In this document: piece by piece, positions 1 through 9,211 of the stretch
How positions within the stretch are numbered: the first letter of the stretch is position 1
Layout: the number at the start of each line of letters is the position of its first letter
Source of the DNA: CAZUNO01 sp964621445 [NCBI: Candidatus Hadarchaeota archaeon]
GTDB lineage: Archaea > CAYQAE01 > CAYVLA01
Reading direction: 5' to 3'
DNA length: 64,000 nucleotides
Assembly (NCBI GenBank): GCA_964621445.1
Contig: CAZUNO010000016.1
Location: 1-64,000, forward strand
Notes under the pieces: model-generated
Databases searched by the model: none
Told to the model about the DNA's origin: nothing
What the model saw: only the letters and a program-made list of their open reading frames with translations
Translations under genes and position numbers: made by a program

Positions 1-1403
1 AACTGCTCCCGGCCAGTTTGTGGAGATCGCCGTCCGGTTGAAGTCGCACACCCCGGTATTGGTTATGTTGATCACGCCAATCTCGCGGGCAATCAGGTTG
101 AGAATATCGGCATGGATATATCCGGAGTTGAAAACGCTGGTTGCAGCCGCGAGGTCGACCAGGGTCAGGTTCCCGAACCAACCGAACCCGAAGTTAGCGA
201 TGTTGATGTGTGACCCGTTGTTGAGGATCTCGAAATTCCCTGCCCTGCCTTTCCCGGAAATTGCCAGGTTTGTGGTTCCTCCGCCATCCCCCTCGATTCT
301 TAGATTCCCGAACTCGTCGTATCCCTGATGATGAAAGTTTATGTTGGCGTTGTTATTTCGTACAAGGACGCTATCGGCCTTCCATTCACCGTTAAACGCG
401 TTTATCTCGGATCGCTCGCTGGCCAGTATCCGTAGGTTGTCGGCGGTCATTTCTCCGAACATGGAATCAAGGTTCATGATTGCCCCGCCCGCCGCCTGGA
501 AGATCAATACCTGAGTTTCAATGCTGCCGGTTAAGGCCAGGTTTCCTACGGCTCCTTCTTTGAGATTGATATCCAGACCCCGTGTCCGTGTTTTTCCGTC
601 CAGTTTAGAATCAAAATGACCTCCATTGAGGTCCAGGGCACGGGTTTCAAGGGTCCCGTTCAGATTCAGGGCCAGGGAGCCGTTCGTGACCTCCAGGGCC
701 AGGTATTCGGCGGTAAGGTTCTCCACGCTGATCGAGTTGCTCGATCCTGTAAAGGACTCCACCACCAGCGGTCCCGTCGTCGAGTTGGACAGGGCCATTC
801 CCAGTTCCCCCCTATTGTAGGCCCATAGAACACCGATTTCAAGGTTGCCGCCGCTCTGGTTGAGTTTTGCGGAGGATTCACGGTCCTTTACGGTGCGGGA
901 GATGTTGATCTCGGCGCGGTCGGTATTGAAGCTTCCCGCGGTGAGGAATAAGTTGGCTTTTCCTCCCTTCTCAGCGAGTAAATTGACCTCTTGGAGGGAG
1001 ATGTTGCCCCTGTTTGTCGGTTTATGCTTCCACCTCGACCTGGATGGAGGCCTAGTCCATTTCCCGATACGGTTCCCTTGTTGGTTATTACCACCCTCGA
1101 ATTCAGGGACTCCATCATCGCCCGTTGAACGGTCAGGTTTCCCTGGTTGTCAATGGAAAGCCGGGGGCTGTAAGTGGAGTTGCCCATGGCCCGGATGGTT
1201 CCGTTGATGGTGGCAGCCGAACCTATTGGTATCTCAAGGCGGGCATCCTTCCCCACCACCAGGACCTCCCCGTCCATGGGAAGGTCATCCGGTGTCAACC
1301 CGGAAACCGGGTCCCAGGCCAGGCAGGCAATACCAAGTGAAGATAGAGCTAACAGGGATATGAAAGCGACCCGGAGGACGGATCTTGAACCGAAAAACCT
1401 CAT
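1..1403 (-). pseudogene. Secreted repeat-rich surface protein, frameshifted, runs off left edge
   Basis: The gene starts at ATG 1403 with a clear signal peptide (basic MRFFGSRSVLR, then a hydrophobic stretch through about residue 30). The first frame is open to 888, but the sensible reading moves to another frame near 1005-1050 and then stays open without a stop from there to base 1. The continued frame is full of short strand-like units ending in Asn-Gly or Asn-Leu-Thr, such as LALEVTNGSLALNLNGTLE, with many N-glycosylation sequons, as in beta-helical adhesin-like proteins. The two frames join smoothly in composition, so I read one gene with one indel. Whether this is a real mutation or a sequencing error cannot be told here. 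No specific family recognised. Confidence 0.6.
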
Positions 1404-1456
1404 GGTAAGCGGGACTCAGGGCACTCCTCAAAAAGGTAACCGAAGGTGGTGGCGGG

Positions 1457-2650
1457 TCAAGATTTGAGCTGCTCCGCGAATTCCAGTCCATACCGGTAGC
1501 ATCGTTCCAGGTCCTCTTCATCCGGGTGCCAGTTGACCTTCAGGGGTTCCATGGTCATATCTATCCCGGTTTCCTTGAAAGTCTCGGCGATGACATCGGT
1601 GCTTCCCCCTCCCCAGCCGTAACAGCCATAGGCGGCTCCCACACGGTTCCCAAACTTCAGCCCCTTGATCTCGGATAGAAGCTCGGCCACCTGGGGAAGG
1701 ACGCCGTTATTGAGCGTCGATGAACCAACCAGCACTCCTTCGGCCTCCAGTAGTTCGGAGATAACCTTTGACCGGTGGGTCCGGGAGAGCCTAAACATCT
1801 TGGTCTGGATACCAGCATCAGTTAGCCCATCCACGATACGTCTGGTCATGGCCTCGGTTCCACCCCACATGGTCTCATAGGCAACGACCACCCTTCCTTT
1901 TCCCGCCTCTCCGGTGGCCCATTGGAGGTATTGTTCTATTATCTTGCCAGAGTTCTCCCTCCATATGACCCCGTGGGCGGGAGCGATGGTATCTATGGGG
2001 ATCTCCTTTTCCTGTACCTCGGATATCTTCTTCTCCACCAGATTATTGAAGGGGTTCAGTATGTTAGCATAGTAGATCTTGGCCTCCTCCATCAGCGAAC
2101 AGTGGTCCACCTGGTCATCAAACCTCTCGCTAGTGGCCAGGTGCTGTCCAAAGGCGTCGTTCGATAGGAGAAGCTCCAGCTCTGGGATGTAGGTGAACAT
2201 GGAGTCGGGCCAATGCAACATGGGGGCCTCGAGGAAGCTAAGGGTCTTCTCTCCCAGCGATATCTGGTCCCCCGTCCCGACCGTCTCCAGGGGGATGTCG
2301 GGACCAAACTGCCCCTTCAGGGATTTCTCTCCCATCTTGCTGCACAGAACCGTGGCCTGATCGGCGATCTCCAGCATATCGATGATGCTACCCGAGTGGT
2401 CAGGTTCACCGTGGTTGGCCACGATGTAGTCTATCCGGGAGGGATCGACGAGCTCGGATACCCTATCCACCATCTCCTGGGTGAACTTGGAGTGAACGGT
2501 GTCCACCAGGGCGGTGTTATCGTCCATTACCAGGTAAGAATTGTAGGTCGTCCCCTTCTCCGTTGCGTGATGGGCGCCATGAAAGGTCCTTACGTCCCAG
2601 TCCACAGCCCCGACCCAGTATACGGCCGGGGCAACCTCGATCTGCTCCAT
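1457..2650 (-). CDS. fprA: Type A flavoprotein (FprA-like flavodiiron oxidase)
   Basis: A 397-residue flavodiiron protein: N-terminal metallo-beta-lactamase fold with the di-iron motif H80-x-E82-x-D84-H85 (NHGEPDHSG), and a C-terminal flavodoxin domain from about residue 253 (VVVAYETMWGGTEAMTRRI, the FMN phosphate loop). In methanogens and relatives this family reduces O2 to water, using F420H2 or a reduced redox partner; in other microbes some members reduce NO. Length and domain order are normal. It is transcribed divergently from the TFB gene with about 230 bases between them. Oxygen detoxification in an anaerobe is the likely role; the electron donor is not shown by the sequence. Confidence 0.93.
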   Translation of the reverse strand: MEQIEVAPAVYWVGAVDWDVRTFHGAHHATEKGTTYNSYLVMDDNTALVDTVHSKFTQEMVDRVSELVDPSRIDYIVANHGEPDHSGSIIDMLEIADQATVLCSKMGEKSLKGQFGPDIPLETVGTGDQISLGEKTLSFLEAPMLHWPDSMFTYIPELELLLSNDAFGQHLATSERFDDQVDHCSLMEEAKIYYANILNPFNNLVEKKISEVQEKEIPIDTIAPAHGVIWRENSGKIIEQYLQWATGEAGKGRVVVAYETMWGGTEAMTRRIVDGLTDAGIQTKMFRLSRTHRSKVISELLEAEGVLVGSSTLNNGVLPQVAELLSEIKGLKFGNRVGAAYGCYGWGGGSTDVIAETFKETGIDMTMEPLKVNWHPDEEDLERCYRYGLEFAEQLKS

Positions 2651-2769
2651 GGTGGGGACAATGACCTTGGGTCCAATTAAAGATTTCCCAGCCGCTTTTT
2701 ATTCCTCCATGGTGGCGCGTAAAGCCGCCATTTACCCGATTTTTCACTGGCAGGCAAATATTGAAAACA

Positions 2770-2803
2770 ATTCATTTATATAGATGTGGAAAATATATAA
2801 ACA
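2770..2803 (+). promoter_or_regulatory. TATA-like elements upstream of the TFB gene
   Basis: Two AT-rich TATA-like boxes lie in the divergent fprA/TFB gap: TTTATATAG at 2775-2783 and AAATATATAAAC at 2791-2802. The second would place transcription start near 2825, leaving a leader of about 55 bases before the TFB ATG at 2883. Assignment is from composition and spacing only. Confidence 0.5.
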
Positions 2804-2882
2804 ATAGGTGGGGTGGAGGAAGGTTCCAGGTGGAACATCCCTTTATTCTACACCATTTCGCATTCAATTGGAGGTTTCTTGA

Positions 2883-3818
2883 ATGTCATCTCAATCTGTA
2901 GCTGAGGAAGTAGAGACGAAGCCCAAATGCCCGGAATGCGGGTCCACAAGGCGTTTCGATGACCCTGGAAGAGGCGAGGTCATATGTGGAAACTGTGGTT
3001 TAGTCCTCGAAGACGGTATGTTGGAGAAAGGTCCCGAGTGGCGTGCCTTTGATGCTGAAACCATAAAGAAAAGACAGCGAACTGGGGCTCCCCAGACGCT
3101 GCGTTTCCATGACAAAGGCCTGTCAACGGTGATAGATCCCCGTGACTACGACGCCAGGGGCTCCCCGCTTAAGCCAAAGATGTCCAGGCGAATGGACAGG
3201 CTGAGAAAGTGGGATGCGAGGTCACGTACCTCCGAGTCCAAGGACAGAAATCTTGCCACCGCGCTATTCGAGATGGACAGGATGGGTGGACAGCTGGGGA
3301 TACCCAAGAACGTAATCGAGTCCGCGGCCCTCATGTACCGAAAGGCACTGGAGGAGGACATACCTAAGAGCAGGTCAATCATACTAACAGTCGCTGCCTG
3401 TTTGTATCTGGCCACCAGGCAGTTTGGAATACCCAGAACCCTACAGGAGCTAGCCGAGGTCTGCAATGCCGACCGTAGAAAGGATGTCGGTGGCGTGGTC
3501 AGGATACTGCAAAGGGAACTAGATCTCAATCTACCCCCCTCAACGCCACTCGATTACGTCAGGCAGTTGGCCTCCAAGCTGGATCTTCCTGGAGAGGTTC
3601 AGGAGGATGCTGCCCGAACGTTAAGAGAGGCCATTGCAGAGGGAATAACCTCTGGAAAGAACCCAATCGGCGTGGCGGGAGCTGCAATCTACCTCGCTTC
3701 CCTGAAGGCAGGTATGAAGGTCAACCAAAGCGAGGTCGCAGATGCGTCCACCACGACCCCGGTCACCATCAGGAATAACTGCAGAGATCTCAAGGAGATA
3801 GCTGGAGTAGACTACTAA
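2883..3818 (+). CDS. tfb: Transcription initiation factor TFB (TFIIB)
   Basis: 311 residues, the usual archaeal TFB length. The N-terminal zinc ribbon uses C16-x2-C19 and C35-x2-C38 (CPECG and CGNCG), followed by the B-finger/linker (GPEWRAFDAETIKKRQRTG) and two cyclin-like repeats (about 115-205 and 210-305; LAACLYLATRQ-like and AGAAIYLASL helices). TFB bridges TBP bound at the TATA box to RNA polymerase. It is single-copy in the window. It converges with the DapA-family gene, the two stops lying only two bases apart. Confidence 0.97.
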   Translation: MSSQSVAEEVETKPKCPECGSTRRFDDPGRGEVICGNCGLVLEDGMLEKGPEWRAFDAETIKKRQRTGAPQTLRFHDKGLSTVIDPRDYDARGSPLKPKMSRRMDRLRKWDARSRTSESKDRNLATALFEMDRMGGQLGIPKNVIESAALMYRKALEEDIPKSRSIILTVAACLYLATRQFGIPRTLQELAEVCNADRRKDVGGVVRILQRELDLNLPPSTPLDYVRQLASKLDLPGEVQEDAARTLREAIAEGITSGKNPIGVAGAAIYLASLKAGMKVNQSEVADASTTTPVTIRNNCRDLKEIAGVDY

Positions 3819-3820
3819 TC

Positions 3821-4768
3821 CTACATATTCCTGTAGGGCTTGACCATTTCGTCTATCTCTTTTTCGAAAAGGTCCAGTTTATCCTCTACGGAGGATTCGG
3901 AAGGTTTAACCCGGGGAGTGACCTCTATTTCAACCCCCTTCCTGGCCAGATATGCCTTGGCCACCAGTGAGCCGCTATAGCTCTCCCATACCCTGAGGGT
4001 CTTGTTGACCAGCAACTGGCATTTCGCAGCCTCGTCCAGCTCGCCCTCCATGAAGTGATCAAAGAGAGCCCTTAATAGCTGTGGGTAGGTATTGCATCCC
4101 TCGCCTATCACCGCTCCCGCGCCCAGCGCTAGTGCGGGTAGGAATGCCGTTTCGGCCCCGCATATCATGGTGAAGTCCTTATCGCAGACTGCGGATGACA
4201 GGTCGGTGAAGAGCTTCATATCATTGCTGGACAGCTTCATCCCCCGCACATTGGGCAGGGATGAAATTCTGTCCAGGAGCTGGGGATCCAGCCTGTAAGG
4301 AGCAGGGGTGTACCCCGGTTGGTAAATCACTAGGGGGATATCCAGGGATTCGTCAAGAGTATGATAATAATCGTAGATCTTTTCCCCCAGGTTATCCGTT
4401 CTTTCCAGTCCAAAGCACACGAAAACCGCGCCATTGGCGCCGATTTCTTGGGCATATGTTCCCAGTTCCACCGATTCACCGATGTATTTGTCCTCCTCGG
4501 GACGTCCCTCGGAGAGATCTCCCGAGCACCCCACGAGAACGTAAATGTCATCTTCGGCCTCGTCGACCACCATGTCGGCCATCCTTTTGGTCTCTTCCAC
4601 CGTGAAGCTTTTCATGTTTCCCACGCCGGACCTCACGAAGATCGAGGTGACTGCACCGCTGTCAATTAACCATCTCACGGTACTCCTGATGGCGACTTCA
4701 TCCAGGTTTCCGTTTTCATCACACCCGGTGACCATTGGGGTTATCACTCCGGTTAGAAACTCGGGCAT
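3821..4768 (-). CDS. DapA/NanA-family (dihydrodipicolinate synthase-like) lyase
   Basis: A 315-residue TIM-barrel of the DHDPS/N-acetylneuraminate lyase superfamily. The Schiff-base lysine is K178 in GMKLSS and the catalytic tyrosine Y149 in VIYQPGY; the N-terminal FLTGVITPMVT is typical. Family members make or cleave pyruvate or 2-keto-acid aldol products. The substrate loop GVGNMKSFT differs from the GTTGE loop of true DapA, and no lysine-biosynthesis genes are nearby, so a sugar-acid aldolase or dehydratase (2-keto-3-deoxy acid type) is as likely as DapA. The nearby sulfatase and distant GH28 gene make a sugar-acid role attractive, but this is inference. Confidence 0.82.
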   Translation of the reverse strand: MPEFLTGVITPMVTGCDENGNLDEVAIRSTVRWLIDSGAVTSIFVRSGVGNMKSFTVEETKRMADMVVDEAEDDIYVLVGCSGDLSEGRPEEDKYIGESVELGTYAQEIGANGAVFVCFGLERTDNLGEKIYDYYHTLDESLDIPLVIYQPGYTPAPYRLDPQLLDRISSLPNVRGMKLSSNDMKLFTDLSSAVCDKDFTMICGAETAFLPALALGAGAVIGEGCNTYPQLLRALFDHFMEGELDEAAKCQLLVNKTLRVWESYSGSLVAKAYLARKGVEIEVTPRVKPSESSVEDKLDLFEKEIDEMVKPYRNM

Positions 4769-4875
4769 GTATTTTCCAGTTACGCAATTTTTGAGCTGGT
4801 TCGTGTTTAGCCCTCCTCCTGCAGGAGGCCGTTAGCCTGTGAAAAATGTATTGACCTGTGGACCTGAAAGGTCGC

Positions 4876-6132
4876 TTACTCAACCTCCGGTCTATCCCCT
4901 GCCCTGGTATGGGATACTTTCCTGTAGAACCTGCGCTGAACCATAACCGTCCACAGGACGAATCCACAGAAAAGGGCGGTTCCGGTAACAGATATCCACT
5001 CCACCAGGTAAATCCAGATGAGAGCCTCGTCCTTGAGCCTGAGGGCCTCCTTCTCCAGTTCCTCGAAAATGGATTCAATTGGTTCACAGGTTTCCAGGGC
5101 GTCCCGGTAGCGGAGTTCGAGGTACTGCCGCTCCGCAAGCGAGATGGTGGTCTCCATCTTCTCCATCTTAGCCATGATATTGTCGGTATTGGCCCCGAAG
5201 GACTCGCTGAATTCCAGGAGGTCAACCAGTAGGGATCTCCTGCGGCTTATCTCCAGCATCTGGTTCCTGGCAAGATGCACGACCTGTATATCCTGGGGAA
5301 CCGGGCGACCGACCATATAGATCATCAGGTTGCTCCCGAAATCGTAATGATACTTCCAGGGTCTAATACCCCTGGAGAGGAGGGATATCTCGCTGGTCAT
5401 GGCGAAGATCCTGGCCCGGTTCTCAATCTCCCAGGTAACCATCAGGGGATCCTTCCCGCCTCCCGGGCAGTTTAGGTGGGCAAGCTGGTCGGCTCCAGGT
5501 CTTAAGGTGACCACGTTGTGATCCCAGGTAATGGGACTTGAGAGCACCGGATCCTTCATGTTCCAGGGAATGCTGGCTATAAGCTCGTGAGCCGTCCTAT
5601 CAAGGACCAGATAACCGTATGGGTTGAATTCCTGGGGCAACGGCTCGGTTGGCAGAAGTTCGGCCACCGAGGTTCCGCCCCAGGACGTTTTTCCATGGAA
5701 CCCACCGAAGGTCTCAGGGCCTCCGGCCATTAACAGAGCCAAACCGGCCTCGCGGACGGACTGGGAGATCAGATCTATATACCTGGAGCCAAGGGCCTCC
5801 CGGGTTGCATAGGCCAAAATAACCACGTCAAAGTTGCTGGTAATATCGTGCAAGCTGCGAGGCATGTAAAGCCTAACCATCCTCTTCACGTCCGCTGTCG
5901 ACAGGGGGATCGATGAGTGAATATGAGCATCGACGAAGGAGACCGAGAACAGGGGATCGGAGATCATTAGATTGAATGGTTGCGATGCGAAGGGCTCGCC
6001 CACGAATAGTATACCGATCTCGTTTCCTTGCCCAGTCGAGACGGAAGGGGCAATGAATAGGACCAGAAGAGGGATTAATACCAGGTACCGGAATGAAGTC
6101 ATGTTGGGAATCCAACTGTAATCCCTGATCAA
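4876..6132 (-). CDS. Membrane-anchored GATase-like protein, paralog 1 of 3
   Basis: About 418 residues from 6132; an internal ATG at 6102 gives a cleaner signal peptide (MTSFRYLVLIPLLVLFI) and may be the true start. The extracytoplasmic part resembles an inactive class I glutamine amidotransferase-like alpha/beta fold, with VRLYMPR and MAGGPETFGG motifs and no obvious nucleophilic Cys elbow. A helical region (about 285-365, with FGANTDNIMAKMEKMET and YLELRYRDALET) precedes one C-terminal membrane span (WIYLVEWISVTGTALFCGF) and a short basic tail. The same layout recurs at 35360-36598 and 40934-42166. It starts 33 bases after the radical SAM gene and may share its transcript. Function unknown. 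Confidence 0.75.
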   Translation of the reverse strand: MIRDYSWIPNMTSFRYLVLIPLLVLFIAPSVSTGQGNEIGILFVGEPFASQPFNLMISDPLFSVSFVDAHIHSSIPLSTADVKRMVRLYMPRSLHDITSNFDVVILAYATREALGSRYIDLISQSVREAGLALLMAGGPETFGGFHGKTSWGGTSVAELLPTEPLPQEFNPYGYLVLDRTAHELIASIPWNMKDPVLSSPITWDHNVVTLRPGADQLAHLNCPGGGKDPLMVTWEIENRARIFAMTSEISLLSRGIRPWKYHYDFGSNLMIYMVGRPVPQDIQVVHLARNQMLEISRRRSLLVDLLEFSESFGANTDNIMAKMEKMETTISLAERQYLELRYRDALETCEPIESIFEELEKEALRLKDEALIWIYLVEWISVTGTALFCGFVLWTVMVQRRFYRKVSHTRAGDRPEVE

Positions 6133-6165
6133 ACATGAAAAATATATCCGAGAAGTCTTGGACCT

Positions 6166-7845
6166 TCACTCGAATTCGAAGTATGAGGCCGCTCTCCTCC
6201 CGATGGAGGGGTCTTCGAAGATTTCCTGGAATTCCGCTTCGTTTTCCGGTCTCATCTGCATGAAAGCGTTGATATCTTCCTCGCTCATACCCGGTATCAT
6301 CCTTAATAGATCTCTGGATACAGTTTTTGGAGTCAAGGGATGGGAAAGGGCCTCCAGCCGGCCGTTATTGGGCTCGGTCACCCTCACGTCCTGGAGCTGT
6401 CCAACCTTTGCCGCACCGTGAACGAGAAGCGAGGGGGAGTTGATCCCGACCTTTGTGGCCTGTACGGCCGTATCAAGGGACCTCATGGCGTATATGTCCT
6501 TCAGCAGCTGCCCGGGAGAGGCCAACCCGGATTTCAGGGGAGCGTTGATATCGTTTCTCAGAACCTCGAGGTGTTGGTCAAGGTCCTCAAGTTCCTCCAG
6601 GTCATCGCGCTTGGCGATGGTCGTTCCCGGAATGGGGACCAGCCTTCTGGCCACCGCGCCCCTTATGAGTTTCTGGGAAGCGAGTTCCCTAATTCTTTCC
6701 TCATTTATCTCGATGGTTTCCTGGCTCTCCCCTGCCAGGCCGTAAACCAGCTCCACGGCGGGAAGCAGGGTGGGGAGGCCGTTGGGGCCGGTGACCCGCC
6801 CGGCAGAGCTCATCATATCCACCACTTCATTGAAGTCCTGGGTGGAGCAGGCCACGTTGTTTACCAGCTGAACCTCCTCGTCGAAAGTTATGGCCCTCAG
6901 GTTCGGAAAATTACCGTCCGAGCAGTGTTCGACCACGGTCTTGGTTATCTTTTCAGCTTCATCCTTGTCGTTGGCAACGGCAGCCGGGTTGATGTTGAGT
7001 ATGTGCAGGCCCTTTAGCTCCGGGGCAACGCTTCCAGCCCCTTCCAGGAGCCTTTCTATGGCCGAATGGTCCAGGTCCAGGGTCCCGTCCTCCCTGGGGT
7101 CCGAGAAATAGGAGTAGAAACACGGGGCCTGGAAGAACACGTTCTCGCAGCCAAGCTCGGCGATTTTGGATATTTCGGCTACCACGTCCTCGACCGGCCT
7201 GTATTCAACGGTGGTGAAGAAATTCTGGTGGCAGAACGAGCAACCTCCCTGGGCTGCGCTGGGGCATCCGCGATAGAGCTCCACCCCCAGGGATAGGAAT
7301 GAGGGATATCCTGCATTCTGAATGGCCAGCCCGGCCCCGAGAATGGAGAACCTCTCCAGGTCCTGGTTGGTCCTGCGAATACCGGGATCAACACCATCTA
7401 TCGTGGATCCCTCGGATAGAACCTCGTGTGTGAATTTGGATAGGTCGCCGTCCACGACGAGATCGAAGTCCATCTCCCTGGCTTCGGGCTCGTGGACCAG
7501 CACATAGGGCCCGCCCAATATCTTGGGGCACTCCAGATAGGCCACGAAATCGAACAGGTCACCCACCTCGGGGGGCACATCGCCTGAGGCCTCGGTTAGG
7601 TCGACGGAGGGACGGGCCTCTGGAACTCCAGCATAGACCAGAACCAGGCCCGCATCCTGTATCAGCGACGCCTTGTTGCCGGACTTCAGGTCATCAAGGG
7701 TCATGTATATGGCCCTGGCCTTTGAGTTCCTATCCCAGCAGGCCCCGGCTATATACCTCACCTCGGGAGCCAGAAACGGAGGCCTCCCCAGATCAAAGGG
7801 CAGGTCGGAATAACCATCCACGATGACGATCTTATCGATCTTCAA
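6166..7845 (-). CDS. Archaeal radical SAM protein (COG1031-like)
   Basis: 559 residues. The [4Fe-4S]/SAM cysteines are C194, C202 and C205 (RGCPSAAQGGCSFCHQ), an extended C-x7-C-x2-C spacing that I associate with the archaeal COG1031 family rather than the canonical CxxxCxxC. An N-terminal domain of about 160 residues precedes the SAM barrel, and the C-terminus ends in a helix-hairpin-helix-like segment (LLRMIPGMSEEDINAFMQ) that could touch nucleic acid. Its ATG overlaps the stop of the Zn-ribbon gene by four bases, placing it last in the GTPase operon. The reaction is unknown; an RNA-related modification is plausible from the operon and the HhH. Confidence 0.85.
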   Translation of the reverse strand: MKIDKIVIVDGYSDLPFDLGRPPFLAPEVRYIAGACWDRNSKARAIYMTLDDLKSGNKASLIQDAGLVLVYAGVPEARPSVDLTEASGDVPPEVGDLFDFVAYLECPKILGGPYVLVHEPEAREMDFDLVVDGDLSKFTHEVLSEGSTIDGVDPGIRRTNQDLERFSILGAGLAIQNAGYPSFLSLGVELYRGCPSAAQGGCSFCHQNFFTTVEYRPVEDVVAEISKIAELGCENVFFQAPCFYSYFSDPREDGTLDLDHSAIERLLEGAGSVAPELKGLHILNINPAAVANDKDEAEKITKTVVEHCSDGNFPNLRAITFDEEVQLVNNVACSTQDFNEVVDMMSSAGRVTGPNGLPTLLPAVELVYGLAGESQETIEINEERIRELASQKLIRGAVARRLVPIPGTTIAKRDDLEELEDLDQHLEVLRNDINAPLKSGLASPGQLLKDIYAMRSLDTAVQATKVGINSPSLLVHGAAKVGQLQDVRVTEPNNGRLEALSHPLTPKTVSRDLLRMIPGMSEEDINAFMQMRPENEAEFQEIFEDPSIGRRAASYFEFE

Positions 7846-8213
7846 GTTATCGTGGCCTCTTGTTCCTTCATTATGGTTTTGAGATCAATGAAGTAAACTC
7901 CCTCCGGGTCCCTGAGCACGATGGGATCGCCTTTCAGCAGGCTCTCCAGGTCGATATCGTAGATGCCTTCCTTGTTCAGTCTCAGGTTCTCTATGGATAT
8001 GGATATCGGTTGATCGGGGTCCGTGGCCTCTCCCAGCAGGTCTCTTATCTGGGCTTCAAGACGGTCAAGGTCCTGGGGGAGTTGGTTCTTCTTGACCTTT
8101 AGACTGGGCTTCTTGAGGTAGAGAAACAGCTTGCTCCCGCAGACGCAGCCCTGCATCAGCTTCTTCGACTCGCTGGAATATATCCTTCCGCATCTGACGC
8201 ACTGGTGTCTCAT
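7842..8213 (-). CDS. Zn-ribbon protein (DUF2072 family)
   Basis: 123 residues with an N-terminal zinc ribbon: C5-x2-C8 (QCVRCG) and C23-x-C25 (GCVCGS). The C-terminal part is strand-rich (GIYDIDLESLLKGDPIVLR). It starts immediately after the stop of the DUF2073 gene and overlaps the radical SAM gene by four bases, so all four are translated from one message. The GTPase/DUF2073/Zn-ribbon trio is a conserved archaeal neighbourhood of unknown function, presumably around ribosome or RNA biology. Confidence 0.85.
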   Translation of the reverse strand: MRHQCVRCGRIYSSESKKLMQGCVCGSKLFLYLKKPSLKVKKNQLPQDLDRLEAQIRDLLGEATDPDQPISISIENLRLNKEGIYDIDLESLLKGDPIVLRDPEGVYFIDLKTIMKEQEATIT

Positions 8214-8585
8214 CTACTCAGTCTCCACATGCATGGAAAGTATACCCGGGCTTCGTTTGACCTTCTTTATCAGCGCCGCGGGCCCAACCACCACTATGCC
8301 CTTCCGGTGACCCAGGGTCTTCAGTATCCGGTCCCTAAATCCCTCGAGGAGGCCGACCTTGCGGTATTCGTCCCCGCTCAGGGTGCAGAGCTCAATGCCC
8401 GGGAAATCGTCGGTCACCGCCTTCATGGTTGACTCGATTAGCATGGCCTCTTCCCGTGGCTCAAGCGTTCCCTCAATGACCACTACCTTTCCTGCCTGAA
8501 CCTTCTCCACCAGGAACTCAACCTTCTCCTTCGGGTCCCGGTTCCTTATGCTCGAAAAGGGAATGAAGTCTACCTCCAGCTTCAT
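8214..8585 (-). CDS. DUF2073 family protein
   Basis: 123 residues, soluble, alpha/beta (strand at KVVVIEGTL, helix at EEAMLIESTMKAV, strand at GIVVVGPAALI). No catalytic motif is visible. It overlaps the Era-like GTPase by four bases (ATGA type) and abuts the Zn-ribbon gene, indicating translational coupling. Matches what I know of archaeal DUF2073, a constant neighbour of the Era-like GTPase. Molecular role unknown. Confidence 0.83.
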   Translation of the reverse strand: MKLEVDFIPFSSIRNRDPKEKVEFLVEKVQAGKVVVIEGTLEPREEAMLIESTMKAVTDDFPGIELCTLSGDEYRKVGLLEGFRDRILKTLGHRKGIVVVGPAALIKKVKRSPGILSMHVETE

Positions 8586-9211
8586 TCCATCACCATATCA
8601 AAGATCTTTTTGTAAAGTTCGTGGATGTTATCCCCCTCCTTCGCCGATATTGAAACGAACTCCCTGCCGGCAAAGGCTTCGCGTATCCGTTCCGGCTTGG
8701 AAGTGGCAAGATCGATCTTATTTGCCACTATGAGAGTCGGGATGTTCCTTGCCTCGAGATTACCAAGGATGGTGATATTGACCTGGGTGTAGGGATCCAC
8801 CGTTGAATCCATGACTACCAGAACCGCATCAAGCTTGGCAAGCCACTTTATCGAGTCCAGGACTCCTTGAGTTGCCTGTTTTGCCCTCCTCTTGGCCTCG
8901 ACCTCGCTCAGACCATATTTCATGAACTCCCGGTAGTCTACTTTGGTCTCTATTCCCGGAGTGTCGATCAGGTCCATGCTGAACTTCTTCCAGCCGTCGG
9001 CAACCTCCATTCTCTCCATCTTGAGTATCTGCCTGGTCTCATGGGGAATCTCGGACACCGAACCCATTTGGTCGCCCACCCAGTCCCGGGTCAGCCTGTT
9101 GGCCAAGGTGGTCTTGCCCACGTTGGTTGGTCCGTATATCCCCAGCTTGACGTCTATCTTTTTTCTGAAAAGCCTGTAAAATGCAAGTCTCAAACTCTTT
9201 CTAATACCCAT
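8582..9211 (-). CDS. Era-like small GTPase (archaeal)
   Basis: 209 residues with all G motifs: G1 GPTNVGKTT (27-35), G3 DTPG (83-86), G4 NKID (164-167) and G5 SAK (189-191). An N-terminal basic amphipathic helix (MGIRKSLRLAFYRLFRKK) could contact membrane or RNA. Unlike bacterial Era there is no C-terminal KH domain; the protein stops just after the G domain. First gene of the operon with DUF2073, Zn-ribbon and radical SAM proteins. A role in ribosome assembly is the usual guess, not demonstrated. Confidence 0.9.
   Translation of the reverse strand: MGIRKSLRLAFYRLFRKKIDVKLGIYGPTNVGKTTLANRLTRDWVGDQMGSVSEIPHETRQILKMERMEVADGWKKFSMDLIDTPGIETKVDYREFMKYGLSEVEAKRRAKQATQGVLDSIKWLAKLDAVLVVMDSTVDPYTQVNITILGNLEARNIPTLIVANKIDLATSKPERIREAFAGREFVSISAKEGDNIHELYKKIFDMVME

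Noticed and set aside
1-1403. Programmed frameshifting in the surface protein
   Set aside because: No slippery heptamer or following structure is apparent at 1005-1050; an indel is simpler.
6340-7017. 225-codon frame antisense to the radical SAM gene
   Set aside because: Gly/His-rich shadow with no promoter or ribosome site; the minus-strand gene is well supported.
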